The notes: generated by a model from the letters alone, not told the origin. Shown: positions 16,086 to 26,251, counted from the first letter of the stretch. The stretch: 64,000 nucleotides of DNA from Exiguobacterium mexicanum (GCF_005960665.1 NZ_CP040676.1:1746501-1810500); one strand, 5' to 3'. Numbers and translations are program-made.

Positions 16086-17702
16086 TTAGTTTATATCGAC
16101 ATATTTGTACTGATAATCAGCACCGAATAGTTGACGGTTAAAGTTTTCCACGTTCGGACGGAGCAAGTAAGCAACACCTGCTTGGTAGAGCGGCATGATG
16201 GCTTGGTCTTGTTCGATCAAGAGCGTCTCTGCTTCTTTGAACTTGTCATAACGTGCATCGATCGCTGTTTCAGCTGATGCTTCATCAATCAACTTGTCGT
16301 AGGCAGCAGACTTGTAGTTGATGTCGTTTTGACCGTTGTCAGACGTGAAGATGCCAAGGTTTGTGAGCGGATCTTGATAGTCAGGTCCCCAAAGGGCGAA
16401 TGACATTTGGTACTCTCCGTTCGCTTCGAGTTCGAGCTTGTTGTTGAACGGTTGTTGTGAGATGTTCACGGTCACGTTCGGCAAATTCGACTCGAGTTGC
16501 CCTTTCATGTACTCTGAGATTTGTTTCGATACTTCGCTATCAAATGAAAGAAGTTCGATTGTGACTGCTTCGCCGCCAGTCGCCTCTTCCCAAAGTGATG
16601 CCGCTTCGTCAGCGTTCGTTTCGAAATGCTTTACGCCTTCCGTGTAATCCGTGCCGTCTTCATACTTGATAAATTCTTTCGGGACAAACGAAGTCGTCGC
16701 GATTGAGCCGTTGTTCAAAAGCTGATCGATAATCCCGGTTGGGTCGACCGCACGAGCGACGGCTTTACGAGCGTTGACGTCAGCGAAGAGTTCATCTTCG
16801 TGGTTAAACTTGAAGTAACCGACAGATGACCGAAGGCCTGTGCTGTAGTCATCGTTCTCTTGGAATGCGGCAACTTGTTCAGATGAGAGGCCGGCGTAGT
16901 CGACTTCTCCTGCTTCATACAAGTTGACGACAGTCGATGTGTCTTTGACGACGCGAACGTCGACTTTCTCGAGGGCTACATTTTCAGCATCCCAATACGA
17001 TTCGTTTTTCGCTAACACGTATCCTTGCTCGCGATCCCACTCCGACCATGTAAATGGACCGTTGTAGATGTGGTTTTCTGGTGACGTTGAGAAGTCTGCG
17101 CCTTTTTCAGTGGCGAACGCTTCGTTGATCGGTGTGAACGTACCGAACGATGTGAGTGAGATGAACGATGGGTCTGGACGCTCGAGTGTAACTTCAAGTG
17201 TCTTCTCATCGATCGCCTTCACACCGAGATCTTCTTTAGGAAGTTTACCAGTGTTGATGGCTTCGGCATTTTTTACTGTGTTCATGATGTACGCGTATTG
17301 TGAACCAGTTTCTGGATCCACAGCGCGTTGCCAAGCGTAGACGAAGTCGTTCGCTGTGACAGGTTCGCCGTTAGACCATTCCGCGTCGCGGAGTGTGAAC
17401 GTGTAGACCGTTTCGTCTTCGTTCACTTCTGGTTCTCCTTCGGCGATTGCTGGAACGGCATTCCCGTCTTGATCCAGACGGTAAAGACCTTCCATCGTGT
17501 TGGCGATCAAGTTGAACGCGACTGCGTCCGTCGCGAGCGCCGGGTCAGCCGTTGTAATATCAGACGTGTCCGTCAAGCGGAGAACTTTTTCTCCGTTCGA
17601 AGACGAACCGCCGTCAGAGTCTCCGCCAGTCGAGCAAGCGGCGAGCACTGAACCGAGTGCCAAGATGAGTGTCATCATGAGCAAAATCGATTTTTTCTTC
17701 AA
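16086..17702 (-). CDS. oppA: Oligopeptide-binding lipoprotein OppA (first copy)
   Basis: Extracellular substrate-binding lipoprotein of the Opp importer, 538 residues, SBP family 5. A signal peptide of 22 residues ends in a lipobox, SVLAAC, with the acylated cysteine at residue 23, then a polar linker (STGGDSDGGSSSNGE). The family core is complete: ITTADPALATDAVAFNLIAN, EWSNGEPVTANDFVYAWQRA, and the C-terminal WGPDYQDPLTNLGIF. The start codon is TTG at 17702, preceded by AAAGGGGACATCGCAA. The gene heads the opp cluster, has its own promoter at 17820-17849 and a near-perfect CodY box just downstream of it. Confidence 0.93.
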   Translation of the reverse strand: MKKKSILLMMTLILALGSVLAACSTGGDSDGGSSSNGEKVLRLTDTSDITTADPALATDAVAFNLIANTMEGLYRLDQDGNAVPAIAEGEPEVNEDETVYTFTLRDAEWSNGEPVTANDFVYAWQRAVDPETGSQYAYIMNTVKNAEAINTGKLPKEDLGVKAIDEKTLEVTLERPDPSFISLTSFGTFTPINEAFATEKGADFSTSPENHIYNGPFTWSEWDREQGYVLAKNESYWDAENVALEKVDVRVVKDTSTVVNLYEAGEVDYAGLSSEQVAAFQENDDYSTGLRSSVGYFKFNHEDELFADVNARKAVARAVDPTGIIDQLLNNGSIATTSFVPKEFIKYEDGTDYTEGVKHFETNADEAASLWEEATGGEAVTIELLSFDSEVSKQISEYMKGQLESNLPNVTVNISQQPFNNKLELEANGEYQMSFALWGPDYQDPLTNLGIFTSDNGQNDINYKSAAYDKLIDEASAETAIDARYDKFKEAETLLIEQDQAIMPLYQAGVAYLLRPNVENFNRQLFGADYQYKYVDIN

Positions 17703-17771
17703 TTGCGATGTCCCCTTTCTGAATCGTGAAGCATGGCGTTTCGTCGGACGATAACATCTTACTTTTTCTTT

Positions 17772-17786
17772 AATTTTCTGAATATT
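17772..17786 (-). promoter_or_regulatory. CodY box downstream of the oppA promoter
   Basis: AATTTTCTGAATATT matches AATTTTCWGAAAATT at 14 of 15 positions. It lies about 27 to 41 bases past the predicted start point, where bound CodY could block elongation when branched-chain amino acids and GTP are plentiful. Confidence 0.65.
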
Positions 17787-17819
17787 TCATTTTGTATCCG
17801 ACGAAAGAACGTTAGGGCT

Positions 17820-17849
17820 ATTGTAAAAAATTTTTAATCAAACTGTCAA
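17820..17849 (-). promoter_or_regulatory. oppA promoter
   Basis: Minus strand TTGACA (17844-17849), 18-base AT-rich spacer, TACAAT (17820-17825). The leader would be about 110 bases long. Confidence 0.65.
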
Positions 17850-17975
17850 CTCCCTAATAAACCGCTGTCGTTTTCAACACGAACTTCTCGCCTTCTCCAC
17901 CAACCAACAGGTATCATAGAGCCATAGGGCGGATGACTCGATGGAGCACATCCAAGCTGAAAGGAGTTTGTCACA

Positions 17976-18344
17976 TTGAAAAATTTTAGAAGTATATTAA
18001 TCGTTTGGGGGATTGTCACAATTGCCTACACGGTCTGGTCGAGCCTCTCTTATTACCAGGATGAAACGTTATTGTTTCATTTGAGCGGCGGTCTGTTCGT
18101 CGCCGGGATGCTCGTCTTTGCAATCGGTATGTTCTCTCAAATGAGCGCGTCCGGACTATTCGACGGCATCATGTACGGGTTCAAACGTAACCGACGCGCC
18201 AAGTTGAAAGAGATTGACCCGGATTACGAGGAAGACGAAGAGGCGACACCGGAAGAACGGGCCGCTCAAAAACATTCGGCTTCGCGTTGGGTGTACGTCG
18301 GCGTCGGTAGCATCATTCTCTCCTACATCATCACCCTCGTTTGA
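17976..18344 (+). CDS. DUF3899-like membrane protein
   Basis: Small membrane protein of 122 residues with three predicted helices (about 7-22, 33-54 and 104-121). Between the second and third lie a basic stretch, GFKRNRRAKLKE, and an acidic one, DPDYEEDEEATPEE. The layout fits the DUF3899 family of Bacillales; no function is known to me. Translation starts at TTG (17976) after AAAGGAG at good spacing. It stands between oppA (divergent) and the trpS leader, and its TGA stop is part of the trpS -35 element. Confidence 0.65.
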   Translation: MKNFRSILIVWGIVTIAYTVWSSLSYYQDETLLFHLSGGLFVAGMLVFAIGMFSQMSASGLFDGIMYGFKRNRRAKLKEIDPDYEEDEEATPEERAAQKHSASRWVYVGVGSIILSYIITLV

Positions 18345-18370
18345 CCTTCCGATTTTTCAGACGATATGCT
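18341..18370 (+). promoter_or_regulatory. trpS promoter overlapping a stop codon
   Basis: TTGACC (18341-18346) and TATGCT (18365-18370), 18 bases apart. The TGA at 18342-18344 is also the stop codon of the preceding gene. Confidence 0.6.
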
Positions 18371-18376
18371 ACACTA

Positions 18377-19647
<1,271 letters not shown>

Positions 19648-19652
19648 AAAGT

Positions 19653-19680
19653 AGCCGCCCTTTGCATGCAAAGGGCGGCT
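19653..19680. terminator. Perfect 28-base palindrome after trpS
   Basis: AGCCGCCCTTTGCA and its complement form an uninterrupted inverted repeat. The T run (TTTTTATTTC) is on the minus-strand side, so it may serve the convergent gene as much as trpS. Confidence 0.7.
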
Positions 19681-19715
19681 TGTTCGTGCAACGTGATTGG
19701 TCAAACTGAAGACAC

Positions 19716-19750
19716 AAAAAAAAAGAGACAGGCGTCCCCGTCTCTTTTTT
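19716..19750. terminator. Bidirectional terminator between trpS and the second oppA
   Basis: AAAAGAGAC (19721-19729) pairs with GTCTCTTTT (19740-19748), with A run on the left and T run on the right, so it works in both directions. Confidence 0.85.
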
Positions 19751-19769
19751 GTATGCGTGTTGTTTCTTA

Positions 19770-21425
19770 TTACTCTTTGCCTTCGATAGATGCCCACTTG
19801 TACGAGTAGTCAGCGCCGAACGCGTGTTCAACGATTCCTTTAACGTATGGCTTCGTGAGGCGAGCCGATCCACGTTGGTAAACTGGCGAGATCGCGTTCT
19901 CTTCAAGAACGATTTTCTCTGCAGCTTGAAGGTCAGCCCAACGCTGTTCAGCATCTGTGCTTGATTTCGCAGACTCGATGAGCTTGTCGAATTCTTCGTT
20001 CGACCACTTACCACGGTTGTATGGTCCGTCAGTGACGAAGAGGTCAACGAATGTCATTGGATCCTGGTAGTCAGGGCCCCAGCCAGCGAATGTCAACTCG
20101 AACTCACCTTTGTTCTCAAGGTCAAGTTTGTTGTTGAACGGTTGTTGCTTGATTGTGAGCGTGATCCCTGGAAGGTTCTTCTCAAGTTCACCTTTGATGA
20201 ACTCACCGATTTGCTTCGCAGATTCTGAGTCATAGTTGAGGAGCTCGATTTCGACAGAGTCTTGACCGAGTTCTTCAAGTCCTTTTTCCCAAAGCTCTTT
20301 CGCTTTGTCCACGTCGTAGCCGCCGATGTCGCCGTTCGCTTCACGGAAGTCCGCGCCGTCTGGTCCAGTGACGAAGTCTTTAGGTACGAGGTAGTTGGCA
20401 GGGACTGAACCGTTCGCAAGGAGCGTTTCAGAGATCGCTGCTTTATCGTATGCCGCGTCAATCGCGTTACGGATGTTTTGGTTGTCGAGCGCTTCAACCT
20501 CAGTGTTGAACTGAAGGTAGAAGAGTGTTGGCTCGACGACAGTTGAGAAGTCTTCGTTGTCTTGGTATTGAGCAACGAGTTCAGAAGTCAAACCAGTGCG
20601 GTCAACGTCGCCGTTTTCGTACAAGTTAACACCTGTTGAAACTTCTTTAACGACTTTAACGTTGATTTCTTCAAGTTTGACGGCTTCAGCATCCCAATAG
20701 TCGTCGTTTTTGACCATTTTCCAGCCTTGCTCGCGCTCCCAGCTTTCGAGTTTGAACGGTCCGTTGTAGAGCGTTGTCTCTGCCGACGTACCGAAGTTCT
20801 CGCCTTGCTCTTTGTCGAACGACTCAAGTTTAGGCATGAATACGCCGAAGCTTGTGAGACCGAGGAAGTAATCAGCTGGTGCAGTCAATTTAACTTCAAG
20901 TGTCTGCTCATCAGTCGCAGTGACGCCGACAGCGTCGCGCTCGCCTTCGCCAGTGTTGTAGGCTTCAGCACCTTCGATGATTGACATGACGTAAGCATAT
21001 TGTGAAGCGTTGTCCGGGTTAAGGACTTCTTTCCAAGCGTATTCGAAGTCGTTAGCTGTTACAGGCTCACCGTTAGACCAAGTTGCGCCTTCACGGATTT
21101 TGAACGTGTACGTTTTACCGTCTTCAGAGACTTCATGTGACTCTGCGATCCCTGGTGTCGGGTTATCGTCTTTATCCATACGATAAAGACCCTCGTTAAC
21201 GTTGTTCAACACGTTGAACGAAACCGCGTCTGTCGCGAGTGTAGGGTTAAGTGAAGGGATGTCAGAACTATCGAGCAAGTTGAGGACTTGCTCCTCGTCT
21301 GCGCCGCCTTCAGAACCTTGTTTATTTGATGATGTCTCTTCTTCCCCACCCGAGCAAGCTGCTAGGAATGCGCTAGATAGAAGCGTTACCGACGTTGCTA
21401 AAGCAAAACCTTTTTTCTTATTCAT
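19770..21425 (-). CDS. Peptide-binding lipoprotein, OppA/AppA family (second copy)
   Basis: 551-residue SBP family 5 lipoprotein, clearly a paralogue of the oppA product. The signal peptide ends SAFLAAC with the lipid-anchored cysteine at residue 24, followed by a glycine/glutamate-rich linker. ATWSNGEPVTANDFEYAW, GPFKLESWEREQGWKM and FAGWGPDYQDPMTF match the family core. ATG at 21425 follows GGGGGTCATCGCA, nearly the same leader as the first copy, so the two may stem from one duplication. No permease or ATPase lies beside it; by position it is what remains of an App-type system or it feeds OppBCDF. A CodY-like box sits inside its promoter. Confidence 0.9.
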   Translation of the reverse strand: MNKKKGFALATSVTLLSSAFLAACSGGEEETSSNKQGSEGGADEEQVLNLLDSSDIPSLNPTLATDAVSFNVLNNVNEGLYRMDKDDNPTPGIAESHEVSEDGKTYTFKIREGATWSNGEPVTANDFEYAWKEVLNPDNASQYAYVMSIIEGAEAYNTGEGERDAVGVTATDEQTLEVKLTAPADYFLGLTSFGVFMPKLESFDKEQGENFGTSAETTLYNGPFKLESWEREQGWKMVKNDDYWDAEAVKLEEINVKVVKEVSTGVNLYENGDVDRTGLTSELVAQYQDNEDFSTVVEPTLFYLQFNTEVEALDNQNIRNAIDAAYDKAAISETLLANGSVPANYLVPKDFVTGPDGADFREANGDIGGYDVDKAKELWEKGLEELGQDSVEIELLNYDSESAKQIGEFIKGELEKNLPGITLTIKQQPFNNKLDLENKGEFELTFAGWGPDYQDPMTFVDLFVTDGPYNRGKWSNEEFDKLIESAKSSTDAEQRWADLQAAEKIVLEENAISPVYQRGSARLTKPYVKGIVEHAFGADYSYKWASIEGKE

Positions 21426-21527
21426 TGCGATGACCCCCTGATTTTTTTCGGTTTAACGAAATGAACGATGGTAGAAAATTCAGATATCTCACTTTACAAA
21501 ATTTGCTACCACAATCCCGTTGAAGCA

Positions 21528-21556
21528 ATAATACAATATTCTGATAATTTTGCAAA
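21528..21556 (-). promoter_or_regulatory. Promoter of the second oppA with internal CodY-like box
   Basis: Minus strand TTTGCA (21551-21556), 17-base spacer, TATTAT (21528-21533). AATATTCTGATAATT at 21535-21549 matches the CodY motif at 13 of 15 positions and fills the spacer. Confidence 0.6.
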
Positions 21557-21596
21557 GTGTTTATTTTGATTTTTCTAAAAAATTTTTATTATAGGC

Positions 21597-21625
21597 TAAA
21601 AGCCCGCCTAGGGAGACGGGCTTTA
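21597..21625 (-). terminator. Terminator after the third binding-protein gene
   Basis: AAAGCCCG pairs with CGGGCTTT through an extended stem and is followed by TTAGCC on the minus strand. Confidence 0.7.
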
Positions 21626-21628
21626 AGC

Positions 21629-23161
21629 TCATTTTTCATAAACTTTAGAAAAAGTTAGGACGTACGAAGGACCGATGACCGGAAAACCGATTTCCGCATA
21701 TTTGGAATCGACTGCGTAAGATCTTCCAGCTTGGTAGATTGGGATAACGACAGCTTCTTCCAACAGCCGTTTTTCCGCCTGTCGATACGTCTCGTTCCGG
21801 TCCGCAAGTACTTCTGTCGAGCGGGCCTCATCCATCAAACGATCGAACGTTTCGTCCGTGTATCCGCTCGAATTCAAATAGTTATTTGTCTCGAATTGGG
21901 TCAAATAGGCACTGAATGCCGGGTAGTCCGGTTGCCACCCTGATAGTGACAACGCGTAATCGCCTGCGACTTCTTTCCTAACTTTGTCACCGAGCGGCAA
22001 CTCGACGACGTTCACTTGAAGACCAGGAAGTTGTTCAAGCTCTGTTTCAATCGTCTGGGCGATTTGTCTCGCCTCTTCATCGACAAAGCTGAGCAACTCA
22101 ATCTCGATTTCCTCTTCTTCGAGCCGATCAAGCACGTCTGCGAACAGTGTCGCCGCCTCTCCTTCAAGCGTCGGCTCCGTCTCCGTTTGATCGGTGACGA
22201 GCAATCGTTCTGTCGTCCGTTCGGCTCTTGCGAGTGACCCTTCCACTGCTTCGCGATCTAAGGAGAGCGCGAGCGCGCGTCGGAAATCGGCATCATCGAA
22301 CGGATACTCGTCGACGTTCGGTTTTAAATAGAAGACGCCGCTTCGCGGAACATCAACGAGCTTACCTTCGAGTGATTCGATTGTCCCCTCGTCCGTGCCG
22401 TAAGGGATCGGGTGAATACCGTCGGGCTCTGAACTTAGACCTTCATCCGCCCAGATGATAACCTTTTCGAGCGTGACGCGATCTGCATCATAATAATCCT
22501 CGTTTTTTATCAACGTCGCCTGGGCCGCGTCGATTGACTCGATTTGGAACGGTCCGTTCGCGTCGAGTTCTTGCCACTCCCCAATCATCGTCTGCGGCAG
22601 AAAGGCCGGCATCGCTAACATCTGCTCGAACCCTTCCATCGGCCGCTCGAGCGTCAGCTCAAGTGTCTGTTCGTCAATCGCTTTCACGCCGAGCGTCTCT
22701 GGTTCTTTCGTCCCGAGACTGATCGCTTTCGCGTTCAATACATCTCCGAGGAGGAAACTGAACGGGGAATTCGTATCGTCATCGGCGAGCATGCGAAAAT
22801 GCTCGACGAACGTTTCAGCCGTGATCGCATTTCCATTCACAGTTTGACTTGCCTTCAAGTTAAACGTATATGTCGCCCCGTCCTCGGAACGCGTCATCGT
22901 CTCAACGAGTCCCGGTTCAATCTCACCGTCCGCTCCGAAGCGATACAATCCTTCATAAATATGCGATAACACAGTTTGCGAACTCGGATCGATCGCGAGC
23001 AGTGTGTTCGGCTGCTCCGGCAACGTCTCTCCATGGATCGTCACGATTTGTTCTTCTGGTGGTAGTAATTCTCGTGCCTGCTCTCGTTGTCCGTACCAAA
23101 TAACGAAAAAAAGGATAAGGACTGAACCCAACAAGGCGGCACCGATGAAAAATCGTTTCAT
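21629..23161 (-). CDS. Divergent OppA-family binding protein without lipobox
   Basis: 510-residue SBP family 5 protein. The order of family segments is kept (DPSSQTVLSHIYEGLYRF, GVKAIDEQTLELTLERPM, GWQPDYPAFSAYLTQFETN, AVVIPIYQAGRSYAV), but similarity to its two neighbours is lower. The N-terminus MKRFFIGAALLGSVLILFFVIWYGQRE is one long hydrophobic helix followed by charged residues, with no cysteine at all, so it is predicted to be membrane-anchored by an uncleaved signal anchor rather than by lipid. It starts with ATG at 23161 after AGAGGAG, 66 bases after fabF with no clear terminator between, so it may be transcribed with fabHF. Confidence 0.8.
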   Translation of the reverse strand: MKRFFIGAALLGSVLILFFVIWYGQREQARELLPPEEQIVTIHGETLPEQPNTLLAIDPSSQTVLSHIYEGLYRFGADGEIEPGLVETMTRSEDGATYTFNLKASQTVNGNAITAETFVEHFRMLADDDTNSPFSFLLGDVLNAKAISLGTKEPETLGVKAIDEQTLELTLERPMEGFEQMLAMPAFLPQTMIGEWQELDANGPFQIESIDAAQATLIKNEDYYDADRVTLEKVIIWADEGLSSEPDGIHPIPYGTDEGTIESLEGKLVDVPRSGVFYLKPNVDEYPFDDADFRRALALSLDREAVEGSLARAERTTERLLVTDQTETEPTLEGEAATLFADVLDRLEEEEIEIELLSFVDEEARQIAQTIETELEQLPGLQVNVVELPLGDKVRKEVAGDYALSLSGWQPDYPAFSAYLTQFETNNYLNSSGYTDETFDRLMDEARSTEVLADRNETYRQAEKRLLEEAVVIPIYQAGRSYAVDSKYAEIGFPVIGPSYVLTFSKVYEK

Positions 23162-23227
23162 CTGGCATTCTCCTCTCTGTTAGACCAACCCTTATACCCT
23201 ACCCGTTTTTGTCACTTTTTTCTACTA

Positions 23228-24460
23228 TTAGTCGTTCACTTTCGCGAATGCGAGCGTCGCGTTGTGGCCCCCGAAGCCAAGCGAGTTGCTCAGTGCGTAC
23301 TGGATATCAAGTTCCCGATTTCCATCACGGACATAGTCTAAATCGCAATCATCAGCTGGTGTCTCACAGTTGATCGTCGGATGAATCCGTCCCTCATGAA
23401 TCGATAGCGCCGTGATGACGGCCTCGACTCCGCCGGCTGCGCCGAGCAAGTGCCCGATCATCGATTTTGATGAGTTGACGGCCAAGTTGTGCGCGTGGTC
23501 ACCGAAAACGTTGTGGATCGCTTTCGTCTCGAGCATGTCGTTGAGTGGTGTGCTCGTCCCGTGTGCGTTGATGTATTGAACGTCTTCTGGACGAATTCCC
23601 GCGTCACGAAGCGCCTCGTTCATCGCTTTTGATCCACCTTCTGCCTCAGGTGACGGTGCCGTGATGTGGTAAGCGTCCGAACTCATGCCATACCCGACGA
23701 CTTCCGCATACATTTTGGCTCCGCGCGCTTTCGCATGCTCATATTCCTCGAGAACAAGCACGCCCGCGCCTTCACCCATGATGAAGCCGTCACGGTTCTG
23801 ATCGAACGGGCGGCATGCCGTGTTCGGGTCTGGATTCGTCGATAGTGCCTTGTTGGCACAGAATCCTGAGAATGAGAGCGGCGTGATTGGTGCTTCGGCC
23901 CCACCTGCGAACATCGCGAGGGCATCACCACGTTGGATGACTTTAAACGCTTCACCGATTGAGTTCGTTCCAGATGCACAAGCTGTGACCGAGCAGTTGC
24001 TCGGCCCTTTTGCTCCGAGGTAAATCGAAACTTGACCGCTCGCCATGTTTGGAATCATCATCGGGATGAAGAATGGGCTGATGCGACGTGGTCCCCGTTC
24101 ATGCAAGATGCTCGCTTGTTTGTCGATTGTTTCGACCCCACCGATCCCGCTTCCGATCCAAATCCCGACATCGTCCGCGATTGCTTTCACATCTAGACCG
24201 CTATCCCGATGCGCAGCGTCAGCGGCTAAAATCGAGTATTGGATGAACGAATCCATCTTGCGCGCTTCTTTCGGCTCGACCAAGTGATCGATGTTCCATT
24301 CTTTGACTTCAGCCCCAACTTTCGCCGGATATTGGCTAATATCAATCTTCGTTAACGTATCGACTGCATTGTCCCCGTTCAACAGTCGCTCCCACATTGC
24401 CGTAACGTCGTTCCCGAGTGGGGATACGACTCCTAATCCTGTGATGACTACTCGTTTCAT
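23228..24460 (-). CDS. fabF: Beta-ketoacyl-ACP synthase II
   Basis: Condensing enzyme that elongates acyl-ACP with malonyl-ACP in fatty acid synthesis. The 410 residues carry the Cys-His-His triad: cysteine in [14 protein letters not shown] (about residue 162), histidine in [13 protein letters not shown] (about 303) and histidine in [13 protein letters not shown] (about 340). The C-terminal [15 protein letters not shown] is complete. The start ATG overlaps the fabH stop by four bases (ATGA), so the pair is translationally coupled, as in the B. subtilis fabHA-fabF operon. Confidence 0.96.
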   Translation of the reverse strand: MKRVVITGLGVVSPLGNDVTAMWERLLNGDNAVDTLTKIDISQYPAKVGAEVKEWNIDHLVEPKEARKMDSFIQYSILAADAAHRDSGLDVKAIADDVGIWIGSGIGGVETIDKQASILHERGPRRISPFFIPMMIPNMASGQVSIYLGAKGPSNCSVTACASGTNSIGEAFKVIQRGDALAMFAGGAEAPITPLSFSGFCANKALSTNPDPNTACRPFDQNRDGFIMGEGAGVLVLEEYEHAKARGAKMYAEVVGYGMSSDAYHITAPSPEAEGGSKAMNEALRDAGIRPEDVQYINAHGTSTPLNDMLETKAIHNVFGDHAHNLAVNSSKSMIGHLLGAAGGVEAVITALSIHEGRIHPTINCETPADDCDLDYVRDGNRELDIQYALSNSLGFGGHNATLAFAKVND

Positions 24461-25416
24461 GCGTTAATCTCCTCCGTGATGTTAGCGTTATTCCATGTTA
24501 GACAACTCGCTCCCCATGTGAGCCCGGCGCCGAATCCGGCGACGACGACCGTCTGACCGTTTGAAATCTTACCGTGCTTGACCGCTTCGGCCAAAGCGAG
24601 CGGAATCGAAGCGGCTGACGTGTTCGCATGGTCTTGAATCGTGACGACAACCTTTTCTTCGTGAAGCCCTAACCGTTCGATTGCAGCGTCGATGATGCGA
24701 CGGTTGGCTTGGTGCGGCACGAGGACGTCGAGGTCCTCAATCGTCTTTCCAGCCCCTTGTAGCGCCTCTAAGACGATATCTGGCATTTTACGAACGGCGA
24801 ACTTGAAGACTTCACGTCCGTTCATGACGATTTTACCTTCTTCGTTCTCATACAAGAACTTTCCGCCGGTCCCGTCGCTGCCGAGTACGATGGAGTCGAT
24901 GGCTGCGACTTCGTCTTCACCGAGAACGACGGCACCTGCCCCGTCACCGAACAAGACGGCGGTCGAACGATCGTCCCAGTCGATGAGGTTGCCCATCTTC
25001 TCCGCTCCGATGACGAGCGTCCGTTTCAACCCTTTCGCCTGCATCATGCTCTTCGCCGTATCCATCGCGAAGATGAAGCCGCTACAGGCGGCACTGACGT
25101 CGAAAGCGACCGCTCGCTTCGCTCCGAGGTTGGCCTGTACGAGACACGCTGTTGCCGGGAACGATGGCGCCGTGGCCGTCGCGCAAATAATCGCATCGAT
25201 GTCTTCAATCGAGACACCGGCGCTTTGGAGCGCCCGCTCGGCAGCCTGTGTGGCCATGTCGGCGACACTCAAATCGGTGTCGGCCAAATGTCGCGCCTCG
25301 ATTCCGGTCCGGGTCCGAATCCATTCATCGCTCGTATCCATTCGTTTTTCCAAATCGATGTTCGTGACCCGGTGCTCCGGAAGGAACGAACCAATCCCAA
25401 TGATTCCAATGTTCAT
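24457..25416 (-). CDS. fabH: Beta-ketoacyl-ACP synthase III
   Basis: Initiates fatty acid synthesis by condensing acyl-CoA with malonyl-ACP. The 319-residue product shows the active-site cysteine in [11 protein letters not shown] (about residue 112), histidine in [11 protein letters not shown] (about 246) and asparagine in [12 protein letters not shown] (about 276). It starts [15 protein letters not shown] at ATG 25416. A FapR operator overlaps the promoter 20 to 60 bases upstream, so malonyl-CoA level should control the operon. Only one fabH is seen in this window. Confidence 0.96.
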   Translation of the reverse strand: MNIGIIGIGSFLPEHRVTNIDLEKRMDTSDEWIRTRTGIEARHLADTDLSVADMATQAAERALQSAGVSIEDIDAIICATATAPSFPATACLVQANLGAKRAVAFDVSAACSGFIFAMDTAKSMMQAKGLKRTLVIGAEKMGNLIDWDDRSTAVLFGDGAGAVVLGEDEVAAIDSIVLGSDGTGGKFLYENEEGKIVMNGREVFKFAVRKMPDIVLEALQGAGKTIEDLDVLVPHQANRRIIDAAIERLGLHEEKVVVTIQDHANTSAASIPLALAEAVKHGKISNGQTVVVAGFGAGLTWGASCLTWNNANITEEINA

Positions 25417-25433
25417 AGTGATGACCCCTATTC

Positions 25434-25477
25434 TTAGTATCTGGTACTAATATAAGGGAATAAAAAAGGGATGTCAA
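25434..25477 (-). promoter_or_regulatory. fabHF promoter with FapR operator
   Basis: Minus strand TTGACA (25472-25477), 17-base spacer, TATATT (25449-25454). The 17-base site TTAGTACCAGATACTAA (25434-25450) is a near-perfect FapR box just over and after the -10. FapR represses lipid genes in Bacillales and is released by malonyl-CoA. Confidence 0.9.
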
Positions 25478-25487
25478 CGCATCCCTC
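25466..25487 (-). terminator. mtnN terminator overlapping the fabH -35
   Basis: Minus strand AGGGATG (arm 25480-25486) pairs with CATCCCT (25467-25473) and continues TTTTTTATT. The loop and second arm contain the fabH -35 TTGACA. Confidence 0.8.
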
Positions 25488-25491
25488 TCGA

Positions 25492-26196
25492 TTATTCACT
25501 TTGACCGAGTCGTTTCGTGACGGCCATGACCATTTTTGCCGAATTGATGGATGCCGTTTCTAAAAATTCATCGAACGACAAGTTTGCTTCCTCGTCGGCG
25601 CTGTCCGAAATCGAACGGGTCACGACGAACGGAATCCCGAACTGGTAGCACGTCTGTGCGATCGGAGCGGCTTCCATCTCGACAGCCGCGACACCTTCGA
25701 AACGACCGAGGATGTCGGCAACACGTTTCGAGTCGTTGATGAACGAGTCACCTGTCACGATGAGGCCCGTGTGGACGTTCACATCATGGAGGCTCTCAAT
25801 CACTTCTTTACAGACATCCATCAAATGAGCGTCAGCCGTGTACGCTGCCGGCATGCCTGGCACTTGCCCGTACTCGTAGCCGAACGCGGTCACATCGACA
25901 TCGTGATGACGGACTTCGGTCGAGACGACGACGTCTCCGACTTTCATTCCTTTTTTAAAGCCGCCCGCCGAACCGGTATTGATGACGACATCCGGTTTGA
26001 ACTTGTCAATGAGAAGCGTCGTACCGATGGCCGCATTCACTTTCCCGATGCCTGACTTTAAAATGACGACTTCGACGTTGCCGAGGTATCCTTCATAGAA
26101 GTGATAGTTGGCGATCTCTGTGTCTGTCCGTTCTGTCAATTCGTTGCGGAGCAAGTTCACTTCTTCTTCCATCGCTCCAATGATTCCGATTTTCAT
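25492..26196 (-). CDS. mtnN: 5'-methylthioadenosine/S-adenosylhomocysteine nucleosidase
   Basis: Cleaves adenine from methylthioadenosine and S-adenosylhomocysteine in methionine salvage and methyl recycling. The 234-residue product has [16 protein letters not shown] at the start with the catalytic glutamate region (E12), [18 protein letters not shown], and [16 protein letters not shown] with the ribose-binding Met-Glu near residue 174. ATG at 26196 follows GAGGAGG; an in-frame extension to 26418 runs through greA and is discarded. It follows greA with a short gap that holds a terminator-like hairpin, matching B. subtilis greA-yrrT-mtnN without yrrT. Confidence 0.96.
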   Translation of the reverse strand: MKIGIIGAMEEEVNLLRNELTERTDTEIANYHFYEGYLGNVEVVILKSGIGKVNAAIGTTLLIDKFKPDVVINTGSAGGFKKGMKVGDVVVSTEVRHHDVDVTAFGYEYGQVPGMPAAYTADAHLMDVCKEVIESLHDVNVHTGLIVTGDSFINDSKRVADILGRFEGVAAVEMEAAPIAQTCYQFGIPFVVTRSISDSADEEANLSFDEFLETASINSAKMVMAVTKRLGQSE

Positions 26197-26217
26197 GATA
26201 ATTGCCTCCTCAGAAAG

Positions 26218-26245
26218 AGAGCGACATCCATGCGGAAGTCGCTCG
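26218..26245 (-). terminator. Hairpin between greA and mtnN
   Basis: GAGCGAC (minus strand) pairs with GTCGCTC across a 12-base loop and is followed by TCTTTCTG. Possibly a leaky terminator, since mtnN has no clear promoter of its own. Confidence 0.5.
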
Positions 26246-26251
26246 TTTGTG

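Noticed and set aside
24692-25450. 252-codon open frame on the plus strand
   Set aside because: Antisense to fabH, serine/alanine-rich, no ribosome site, and it crosses the FapR operator.
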